Below are positions 55,285 through 62,164 of a stretch of 64,000 nt of DNA, in pieces. Position 1 is the stretch's first letter. Every line of letters starts with the position of its first letter. The position numbers and the translations under genes were made by a program. The stretch covers positions 1-64,000 of the forward strand of contig OMXQ01000004.1 of the NCBI GenBank assembly GCA_900315065.1, read 5' to 3'. A model generated the notes under the pieces. That model was not told the origin of the DNA, did no database searches, and saw only the letters and a list, made by a program, of their open reading frames with translations. This DNA comes from an uncultured Erysipelotrichaceae bacterium (GTDB lineage: Bacteria; Bacillota_I; Bacilli_A; Erysipelotrichales; Erysipelotrichaceae).

Positions 55285-55803
55285 ATGAGTCGCAAATCAG
55301 TAAAAGAAAACAAAAATATATACCAGTTAGCAAGAGAAGAAGCTGAATTATCGCGTGAAGCAGCCAGTGCTGCTATGCAGTTTGTAACTGACAACAGAAT
55401 TGAAAGCTTTGAAGCGGATAAATCGACACCTCATCCGGAAGAAGTTCTGGCAATGGCAGATGCTTATAAGAAGCCAGAACTATGTAACTATTTCTGCAGC
55501 CATGACTGCCCGATTGGAAAGGAATATGTTCCTGAAGTTAAGAATGCAGAACTTTCCCAGATATCTCTTGAAATGTTGGTTTCCCTTAACAGCTTAAATG
55601 CCATGAAAGACCGATTGATTGAAATTACCGTTGATGGACAGATATCGAATGATGAAATCAATGATTTTGTAAAGATTGAAAACAAACTAGACGACATTTC
55701 TGAAGCTGTCTCTGCTTTAAAATTATGGTGCCAAAAGGCCGTTGCTTCCGGAAAAATAGACGAAGCAGCATTGGAATCAGCACGAAAAACGGAAAATCAT
55801 TAA
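55285..55803 (+). CDS. XRE-type HTH protein with Cys-rich segment
   Basis: 172 residues from ATG 55285 (GGGG site; a longer frame back to 55180 runs through the operator). HTH of the XRE type (NIYQLAREEAELSREAASAAMQFVTDNRIESFE, shown to mark residues about 10-45), followed by a CNYFCSHDCPIGKEY motif seen in XRE regulators of gut Firmicutes, and a C-terminal helical bundle. Divergent from the minus-strand run and followed by a terminator. Confidence 0.78.
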   Translation: MSRKSVKENKNIYQLAREEAELSREAASAAMQFVTDNRIESFEADKSTPHPEEVLAMADAYKKPELCNYFCSHDCPIGKEYVPEVKNAELSQISLEMLVSLNSLNAMKDRLIEITVDGQISNDEINDFVKIENKLDDISEAVSALKLWCQKAVASGKIDEAALESARKTENH

Positions 55804-55807
55804 GTAT

Positions 55808-55851
55808 GCTCCTTATTTCCACTTTTCCAAGGAAATAAGGAGCTTTATTTC
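55808..55851 (+). terminator. Terminator after XRE-type gene
   Basis: A 13-base stem (GCTCCTTATTTCC/GGAAATAAGGAGC) followed by TTTATTT. Confidence 0.9.
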
Positions 55852-55917
55852 TGCCCTTTGCTCATGGATGTATGCCCGCATGAAATCTATATTATTTATA
55901 CAAGGAAGGATTACATT

Positions 55918-56139
55918 ATGGATGTTAAAGAAAGAGTACTTACTTGCAGGTTGATTGAGCAAATGAATAATAATCAGGAATATACGTCACGTCTCGGATT
56001 GCATGATGCTTCTACTTACCATGGTGAATCCGTAATGAATTATCGAGAGAATGGTCATTCTAATGAATATAGCTATAACTCAGAAAATCACATAGAAAAG
56101 GAGAAGAATTATGGGAAGGCGAAAATTGTTCGATTTTGA
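55918..56139 (+). CDS. Small hydrophilic protein
   Basis: 73 residues from ATG 55918, with AAGGAAGG upstream; a longer frame from 55858 overlaps the terminator. Starts MDVKERVLTCRLIEQMNNN, then Asn/Tyr/Glu-rich. Not recognised. Overlaps the next gene by 29 bases, so the two are probably coupled. Confidence 0.6.
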   Translation: MDVKERVLTCRLIEQMNNNQEYTSRLGLHDASTYHGESVMNYRENGHSNEYSYNSENHIEKEKNYGKAKIVRF

Positions 56140-56323
56140 TCGTTGGGCTGGCGTTATTGATGAAGATAACCATGCTGGCGATTACTACAATGAAGGTGAA
56201 GAGAAGCAGGTTTGTGATCTTTGTGGTAATCTCATGGTTCCACTAGGATATCGAAAATATAAATGTCCCGTTTGTGGCAATATCCAAGAATACGATGAAG
56301 ACGGATATGAAGCTATGAGCTAA
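56111..56323 (+). CDS. Small zinc-ribbon protein
   Basis: 70 residues with an N-terminal acidic part and a C-terminal zinc ribbon (CDLCGNLM ... YKCPVCGNIQEY). AAAAGGAG precedes the ATG. Not otherwise recognised. One of three zinc-ribbon proteins in the 48-57 kb cluster. Confidence 0.7.
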   Translation: MGRRKLFDFDRWAGVIDEDNHAGDYYNEGEEKQVCDLCGNLMVPLGYRKYKCPVCGNIQEYDEDGYEAMS

Positions 56324-56399
56324 AAGATTCTACCAGCATCAACTGTGTTTTTATTTTATTATCTTGGTGAATATAGAAGGATTTTAAATATGAAACTAG

Positions 56400-56745
56400 T
56401 AAAACTAACTTTACTTCGATTGATGTTTTGCCAGCATCATCTACTGTAATTGTAGCTGTGCCAGTTGTCTTTTTAAGGCTCTTAACCTCAACATTTCCAA
56501 TCTTTGCATCAGAATTTGTGCCAGTCCAACCATCAGTCTTCTGAGTTAATATAACTTCTTCAGAAGCAGACTTTCCATCAGTAGCAAGAGTAACGTTATC
56601 TGAAGACTTCTCACCTGTTAGGACAGATGAAGAACATTCAGCATATGCACTTCTGATGTTTGCAAGATCTGTAGCCTCTCTAGCCTTCTCCAACTGAGAT
56701 GTGAAAATCGGAATAGAAATAGCAACTAATACGGCCGATGGTGTG
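56400..56745 (-). pseudogene. Type IV pilin-like remnant
   Basis: Minus-strand frame reads AVLVAISIPIFTSQLEKAREATDLAN (positions about 56730-56650), the last part of a type IV prepilin N-terminal helix, then a beta-rich pilin body with TTGTATITVDDAGKTS. The leader peptide and cleavage site are missing, and after about 56400 the sequence changes to unrelated codons. It is cut at both ends and has no start. Confidence 0.75.
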
Positions 56746-56892
56746 TTGCCCGCAATGAAAACTGTGTTAGTAGGTTACTGTGAGCGGCTTAGCTAAAAAG
56801 TGTGTGAAACACCTTAGCGCAAAAAAGTTAGAAACTGATGTATTTCCACCTATAAAGAAAGCATCCACCGTTTGATGGATGCCTCTTCTCGC

Positions 56893-57114
56893 TTATAGAT
56901 ATTGATGAAGCCAATCTGGAAGATTCGGATCATCAACATCCCATGAATCTACAACGCTCTCTTCGTGGTCCCAATTATTTTCATCTCCATCGAAGAACTT
57001 CTGTCTGTGGCACTTGTACTTAACAACTTGATTACCTTCCAGCCTGTATTCATTCCAGTAGTAATTTTGCTTGCCATACCCTTTCCATTCATTCGTTGTG
57101 TAGATAGTCGACAT
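56893..57114 (-). CDS. Small aromatic-rich acidic protein
   Basis: 73 residues, [20 protein letters not shown] ... [12 protein letters not shown], with many Trp and Tyr. AAGGAGG seven bases before the ATG. Not recognised; 12 bases downstream of the 176-residue gene and likely co-transcribed with it. Confidence 0.65.
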   Translation of the reverse strand: MSTIYTTNEWKGYGKQNYYWNEYRLEGNQVVKYKCHRQKFFDGDENNWDHEESVVDSWDVDDPNLPDWLHQYL

Positions 57115-57126
57115 TTGCTTTCCTCC

Positions 57127-57657
57127 TTAACTCAACAAATTATGATCATCATCGTCATCAGATTGATTTCCAATGCCGTTAACGTTGACGTTGTTACCTA
57201 ATACAGCTGCCAGGACTACTCCTGTTACAGATACGACTGTTGCGCCAATTCCCAATACTTTAAGCCACCATTTTTTGTTATTTTCATCGATGGCTGCTGC
57301 TCGATCAGCCACCTCAAGCATTAAACCATTAAGACTTGCCCGCTCTTCAGAAGTTATATTTGGATCACTTAATTGGCGATCAATTGAATCAAGTATCCGA
57401 TTACAAACTGCATAATTTTCTTGGACACTTTTTTCATTTGAAGTTGCTGCTTCAGAAACTTCTTCCCGATAAGTCTGAGCAAGATCTTTCATCGTCTGAG
57501 CGTATTCAGGGAACTGTGCTAGTGCAGCTTTGGCAACTTCCGGATCCATCCTTGGCAGCATTGATGCGAACTCTACGACCTTATCTTTTGTCATGTGGCG
57601 GAAATCCGGAATGTCTAATGCCTTTAAAACCTTTTTCTCTGATAATGTTCTTGTCAT
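57127..57657 (-). CDS. Unrecognised helical protein with C-terminal membrane helix
   Basis: 176 residues from ATG 57657 (TAGGAGG upstream; a longer frame back to 57864 enters the insertion sequence). Mostly amphipathic helix, then one membrane segment (VLGIGATVVSVTGVVLAAVLG, about 140-161) and a short Asn/Asp-rich tail. The shape recalls small membrane-effector or immunity-type proteins, but no motif supports a function. Confidence 0.65.
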   Translation of the reverse strand: MTRTLSEKKVLKALDIPDFRHMTKDKVVEFASMLPRMDPEVAKAALAQFPEYAQTMKDLAQTYREEVSEAATSNEKSVQENYAVCNRILDSIDRQLSDPNITSEERASLNGLMLEVADRAAAIDENNKKWWLKVLGIGATVVSVTGVVLAAVLGNNVNVNGIGNQSDDDDDHNLLS

Positions 57658-57734
57658 TTTCTTCCTCCTAATTATTTGACAATTCCATTGACTGCTTCTG
57701 AACTTTGCTACCCAGTTGAATCTCTTTTGTGTCC

Positions 57735-59500
57735 CCCTCTCTGTAAAAGAGTAGTGTCGAAAACCCGGAAGGCAACTGATAGGTATCTGACGGCTGAGAA
57801 GCCGGAGATATAAAAAATTGCGGCCAAGGCGCAATAAAAACAACTTTGGAACTCGTTCTTTCAAAACTGAATCTTCAATGCTTACAGCTCATCCTTTATC
57901 CAGGCATCAAGATGGATATTGATGCCGGCAAAGATTGCGAAGAAAGCATGCTTGGATCCATTACGGATTTTCATCTGGTGAAGATGATAGTCGTTCAGGA
58001 TTCTGGTGTTCATTCTTTCTGTCGAAGTTCTGTTCCGGTAAATCTCTTTCCACTTTTCAGACCTGTATGGAACAGGTCCGAAGAGCCGGATGTCATCACC
58101 GTCATTGACGTATATCGTTCTTCCATAAGCGGAAGAACTGCACTCATTCGCAAATGGACAGGAGGAAATCTTATTCATCCTGAGTGGGCAGCGGAATTTT
58201 CTGCGCTTTCTCTGAATGTCGTAGCCATAGTCATACATCGGTGTTCCATTCGGACAAACAGGCACGCCATTCTCATTCAGCTTGAACTTATCAAAGGGAT
58301 TGTCCCCAGCAGACCGTTGATTGCGGTCGATGATTGGAATAATATTCTTGTGACGGAAGAACTGAAAGATGGCAAGACTGTCAGAAGCTGCGTCAAAGCA
58401 CATGTATCGCGGGTGGATATCGGGATTCATGTCAAACAGACGTGCTGAGGCAGATATGGTGGTCAAAGCATCGTGCCGTGAGGCTTTCTCAAGATCGATA
58501 TAGATAGGCAAGTCTACTGATCTATGGGGATTGTGGTACGAGATGTTGTAAAGAGTGTAGCCGAGATAGTAGGACTCAAGATCACTGTCCCATCCGATGT
58601 CAGCGTCAGGTGCAGAATAGCGGACGAGAGGATTTCCATCCTTATCCAATTTGACTTTGTGGCCAAATGGAGAGGCGTGGATGTGAAGCGAAGAACCATC
58701 TCCGGACAAGATGAGATTATTCGACTCAATGAATCCCATGTCGGAAGAAGGAATCACAGCCAGTGCATTGAAGAGAGACTGAAGTGTGTAGATCATCCGA
58801 TCCCGATCCCATTCGGCGCCGTTTTTATATTTGTCAGCGAGAAATAAGGTTTCGGAATGTGAATAGTTAATCAGCTTGTCATGGTTCTTGGGTTTCTTTT
58901 GAGAAGGCTTCGTATAGTAACCCTGCTGCAGCAGATCAGAGAGATGTGGATCTGAGTGCGTTAAACGATTGATAAAGTCGTAATGAGAAGCAGGACCAGG
59001 CGGAGAGAAAGAGCCAATCAGCCATTGAAGCAGAGAATCAGAAGACAGATCTGCACACCAGTTATGAATGGACAAATACCCGAGGTGCTGCATGAGAATG
59101 AAGGACCGGATGAGCACAGCGGGGTCATGAGCCGGACGGCCGGTAACAGAGTAGAGAGGAAACAGAACATCTACGGCAAGATCGACGTCCAGCTTCCGAA
59201 GCTTATGCAAAGCAGAATGGAACTTAGAAGTATCCAGTCGTTTAAGCTGAGCATAACCAAGATGATCTTTTTCATCCCTAAGGAAAGCACGATATTCCAG
59301 GGACGAAGAGATATGTTTGAGCATTTCACTCACCTCCCACCTTTTCAAGAAAAGCGAGCGAAGCGAGCAGGGCACGCTTGAAATTTTGTCAAGAGTTGAC
59401 AGCGAAAAAGTGGGGGGATTATGAAATGAGGAGCACAGAGAAAAGAGCGTTGCCTGTACTCCTAAGAGTTTTCGACAACGCTCAATTATAATAGAGAGGG
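57735..59500 (-). mobile_element. IS1182-like insertion sequence
   Basis: Bounded by imperfect inverted repeats: CCCTCTCTGTAAAAGAG then TGTCGAAAAC at 57735-57764, mirrored at 59500-59464 (CCCTCTCTATTATAA then TGTCGAAAAC on the minus strand). Carries one intact transposase. A target duplication was not convincingly found. Confidence 0.8.
57882..59324 (-). CDS. IS1182-family DDE transposase
   Basis: 480 residues from ATG 59324 (GGAGGTGAGTG upstream; a longer frame lacks a site). N-terminal domain with GRPAHDPAVLIRSFILMQHLG, a DDE-type core (LSGDGSSLHIHASPFGHK; FDAASDSLAIFQFF; STERMNTRILNDYHL carrying the likely Glu) and Cys-rich CPLRMNKISSCPF insertion. Appears intact, so the element may be active. 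Confidence 0.88.
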   Translation of the reverse strand: MLKHISSSLEYRAFLRDEKDHLGYAQLKRLDTSKFHSALHKLRKLDVDLAVDVLFPLYSVTGRPAHDPAVLIRSFILMQHLGYLSIHNWCADLSSDSLLQWLIGSFSPPGPASHYDFINRLTHSDPHLSDLLQQGYYTKPSQKKPKNHDKLINYSHSETLFLADKYKNGAEWDRDRMIYTLQSLFNALAVIPSSDMGFIESNNLILSGDGSSLHIHASPFGHKVKLDKDGNPLVRYSAPDADIGWDSDLESYYLGYTLYNISYHNPHRSVDLPIYIDLEKASRHDALTTISASARLFDMNPDIHPRYMCFDAASDSLAIFQFFRHKNIIPIIDRNQRSAGDNPFDKFKLNENGVPVCPNGTPMYDYGYDIQRKRRKFRCPLRMNKISSCPFANECSSSAYGRTIYVNDGDDIRLFGPVPYRSEKWKEIYRNRTSTERMNTRILNDYHLHQMKIRNGSKHAFFAIFAGINIHLDAWIKDEL

Positions 59501-59525
59501 ATATTTTTTGAAAAAATCTGTCCGC

Positions 59526-59558
59526 TGTAACATTTCGCGGACATTTGCCTGTTATACT
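59526..59558 (+). promoter_or_regulatory. Promoter and operator of response-regulator operon
   Basis: TGTAAC-ATTTCGC-GGACATTTG (59526-59547) sits in place of a -35 box, five bases before TATACT (59553-59558). The same element with identical spacing to its -10 box precedes the ABC transporter at 61410-61442. Confidence 0.65.
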
Positions 59559-59586
59559 ATTTGCAAAAAGAAAAGGAAGTGAGGAT

Positions 59587-60236
59587 ATGAAGCAGATTTT
59601 AATTGTCGAGGACGACAGTTTTTTGAATAAGATGTTCTAAACGCCAGAACCGCAGCCGAAGCCATCCGCCAACGGGAGTTTGATTTAGTTCTGCTGGACG
59701 TCAACCTGCCGGACGGCAACGGTTTTGAACTGTGCAGGCTAATAAAGCCCCAGCACCCGGACACCATCATAATTTTCCTGACCGCCAACGATCAGGAGAG
59801 CGACCAGATACGGGGTTATGAGGTGGGCGCGGTGGACTACATCACAAAGCCCTTTGTGATCAGAGCCTTGCAGCGAAAAATCAAAGCCATGTTCGCCATG
59901 CTGGAACACCACAAACCAGCTAAAGACATTTACGACGATGGACGGCTGTTTCTTGACTTTTCAGAGCAGACGGCTTCCTTAAATGGAAAGCCTCTGACTC
60001 TATCCCCGATGGAGTACAAAATGCTGAACCTGTTTCGCAAAAATCCCCGGCAAGTGCTGACTCGTGGACAGCTTTTGGAAAAGCTGTGGGATATAGACGA
60101 GAAGTATGTGGACGAACACACCCTGACAACCTCCATCAGTCGGATTCGCAGCAAGATTGAATTCGACGGAGGTGCCCCCTACATCAAGACCGTTTACGGC
60201 ATGGGTTATCAATGGACGGGAGGCGAGGCAAAATGA
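59587..60236 (+). pseudogene. OmpR-type response regulator, broken by deletion
   Basis: GGAAGTGAGG then ATG at 59587: MKQILIVEDDSFLNKMF and a stop. The rest continues in another frame from LNARTAAEAIRQREFDLVLLDVNLPDG, with phosphoacceptor Asp (LLDVN), switch Thr (FLTAND), Lys (ITKPF) and a complete winged-helix DNA-binding domain (LTLSPMEYKMLNLFRKNPRQVLTR ... YIKTVYGMGYQW). Compared with related regulators about 12-15 codons after NKM are missing, leaving a frameshift. A GTG at 59823 would give only the DNA-binding half. Homologues control BceAB/VanR-type peptide resistance. Confidence 0.85.
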
Positions 60237-61264
60237 AGTTTCAAAACCTCTCGGTAAAGCGGCTGTTTGGCTGGGTGGCAATAGGACTTGTCCTCTCCAT
60301 GTCCGGGATCACCATAGCCCTGTTTTTTGTGACAAAACAGACGGCGGTGCTGCTGACGGGCGGAGCGATGCTGCTGTGCGCCCTTGCAGGGATCTTTGTA
60401 CTGACGCAGGCATTTGGAAAGCGGCTGTCGCAGTTTACCGTAGACCTGTGCCAAACCTTAGACCACATGATCACCGGAAACGAAGCACCAAAACGCCCGG
60501 AGGACAGTGAAACCCAGCTTGCCAGAATCGGACACCGGCTGGCAAGGCTTTACCAGATCATGCAGGAGAACCGTCGCCGGGTGGACGAGGAACGGCAGGA
60601 GTTACAAACCCTTGTATCGGATATTTCCCATCAGGTGAAAACGCCGGTAAGCAATCTGAAAATGGCGACGGATACTTTGCTGGAAAAGCCCATGACCGAG
60701 GCAGAGCGCACAGACTTTATTCGTGGAATCCGCAGTCAAACGGATAAGCTAGATTTTCTCTTTCAGGCTCTTGTGAAAACCTCGCGGCTGGAAACAGGTG
60801 TAATTCAGTTGGATAAGAAACCGGCCTGCCTCTTTGATACCGTGGCGCAAGCCATGAGTGGGATCGTGTATGCAGCGGAAAAAAAGAAAATCGCTGTATC
60901 TGTGGACTGCCCGGAGAATTTGACCTTTTCCCATGACAGCAAGTGGACATCCGAAGCCCTCTTTAACCTGCTGGACAATGCAGTGAAGTACACCCCGGCA
61001 GGCGGGAAAATTGCTGTGTCGGTGGTGCTGTGGGAAATGTATGTGGAGATCAAAGTAGCCGATACCGGCAAAGGCATTTCCGAAAGCAATCAGGCTGCGA
61101 TTTTCCGGCGCTTCTATCGTGAAGAAGAGGTACATGAACAGCAAGGTGTTGGCATTGGACTGTATCTGGCCCGCGAGATCGTAACGCGGCAAGGCGGCTA
61201 TATCAAAGTGGTTTCAGAGCCGGGCAAGGGCTCGGAATTCTCCATTATGCTGCCGACGAAATAG
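60233..61264 (+). CDS. Sensor histidine kinase
   Basis: 343 residues from ATG 60233, overlapping the regulator stop (ATGA) and with GGGAGG upstream. Two membrane segments (about 15-35 and 40-60) with almost no extracellular loop, as in the intramembrane-sensing (BceS-like) kinases. H-box DISHQVKTP, N-box LFNLLDNAVKYT, and G-boxes VADTGKGIS and GVGIGLYL. Probably senses through the adjacent FtsX-type permease. Intact, but its regulator is broken. Confidence 0.92.
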   Translation: MKFQNLSVKRLFGWVAIGLVLSMSGITIALFFVTKQTAVLLTGGAMLLCALAGIFVLTQAFGKRLSQFTVDLCQTLDHMITGNEAPKRPEDSETQLARIGHRLARLYQIMQENRRRVDEERQELQTLVSDISHQVKTPVSNLKMATDTLLEKPMTEAERTDFIRGIRSQTDKLDFLFQALVKTSRLETGVIQLDKKPACLFDTVAQAMSGIVYAAEKKKIAVSVDCPENLTFSHDSKWTSEALFNLLDNAVKYTPAGGKIAVSVVLWEMYVEIKVADTGKGISESNQAAIFRRFYREEEVHEQQGVGIGLYLAREIVTRQGGYIKVVSEPGKGSEFSIMLPTK

Positions 61265-61353
61265 AACACGGCGGACGGCCAATTCCGGCTGCCCGCCGTA
61301 TGTCTTTTCGCAACAGTGTACCGCTAAAGCTGTCTGTGGCAGATTTCCGGAGG

Positions 61354-61442
61354 AAATGTCCGGGCGTTGTAACATTTCGTTCCTATTTTCAGTGAATTTT
61401 TTTGGCTGCTGTAACTTTTCGCGAACATTTGAATTTTACAAT
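61354..61442 (+). promoter_or_regulatory. ABC-transporter promoter with response-regulator sites
   Basis: AAATGTCCG (61354), TGTAACATTTCG (61368-61379) and a full TGTAAC-TTTTCGC-GAACATTTG (61410-61431), the last five bases before TACAAT (61437-61442). The layout equals that of the promoter at 59526-59558, so both units were likely activated by the same regulator. Confidence 0.65.
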
Positions 61443-61484
61443 ACCCTTATCAACAGGCAGGAAGCCTTGAAAGGAGTTTTGAAT

Positions 61485-62150
61485 ATGAGCATTTTACAGA
61501 CCATCGACCTAAAAAAGTATTACGGCGCAAAGCCGAACATCACCCGCGCCCTTGACGGTGTGAATTTCTCCGTAGAGGACGGCGAGTTTGTGGCCGTTGT
61601 GGGAACCTCTGGAAGTGGCAAGTCCACCCTGCTTAACATGATGGGCGGGCTGGACACCCCTACTTCCGGCAATGTCATTGTCCGGGACAAAGAGCTGTCC
61701 AAAATGAACGACGAACAGCTCACCATCTTCCGCCGCCGCAACATCGGTTTTATCTTCCAAAATTATAACCTTGTTCCTATTCTGAATGTATATGAGAACA
61801 TTGTTCTGCCGGTCGCTCTGGATGGAGACATGGTAGACAAAAAGTTTCTATACGAGATCGTTCACCTGCTGGGGCTGGAAGATAAACTGAAAAATATGCC
61901 GAACAATCTTTCCGGCGGACAGCAGCAGCGTGTGGCGATTGCACGCGCCCTGATTACCAAACCGGCTATCGTGCTGGCCGACGAGCCGACCGGTAACCTT
62001 GACAGCAAGACCAGCGCCGAGGTGCTGGGGCTTATCAAGCGTACCAGTGCGGAGTTCAGGCAAACTGTTGTGATGATTACCCACAACAACGACATTGCCC
62101 GTCTTGCAGATCGGATTGTCCGCATTGAGGACGGCAGGATCGTGGAGTAA
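61485..62150 (+). CDS. BceA/LolD-type ABC ATPase
   Basis: 221 residues from ATG 61485 (AAAGGAG eight bases upstream; the longer frame from 61356 crosses the promoter). Walker A GTSGSGKST, Q-loop FIFQNYNLVP, signature LSGGQQQR, Walker B IVLADEPTGNLD and H-loop ITHNN. Member of the MacB/LolD/BceA group that partners FtsX-like permeases in antimicrobial-peptide resistance. Fourteen bases before the permease. Confidence 0.93.
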   Translation: MSILQTIDLKKYYGAKPNITRALDGVNFSVEDGEFVAVVGTSGSGKSTLLNMMGGLDTPTSGNVIVRDKELSKMNDEQLTIFRRRNIGFIFQNYNLVPILNVYENIVLPVALDGDMVDKKFLYEIVHLLGLEDKLKNMPNNLSGGQQQRVAIARALITKPAIVLADEPTGNLDSKTSAEVLGLIKRTSAEFRQTVVMITHNNDIARLADRIVRIEDGRIVE

Positions 62151-62164
62151 GGAGGTGGCAAGTT

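Noticed and set aside
59823-60236. Short response-regulator ORF starting at GTG 59823
   Set aside because: It begins in the middle of the receiver domain and lacks a ribosome site; the upstream receiver codons are clearly present in another frame, so a broken gene is the better reading.
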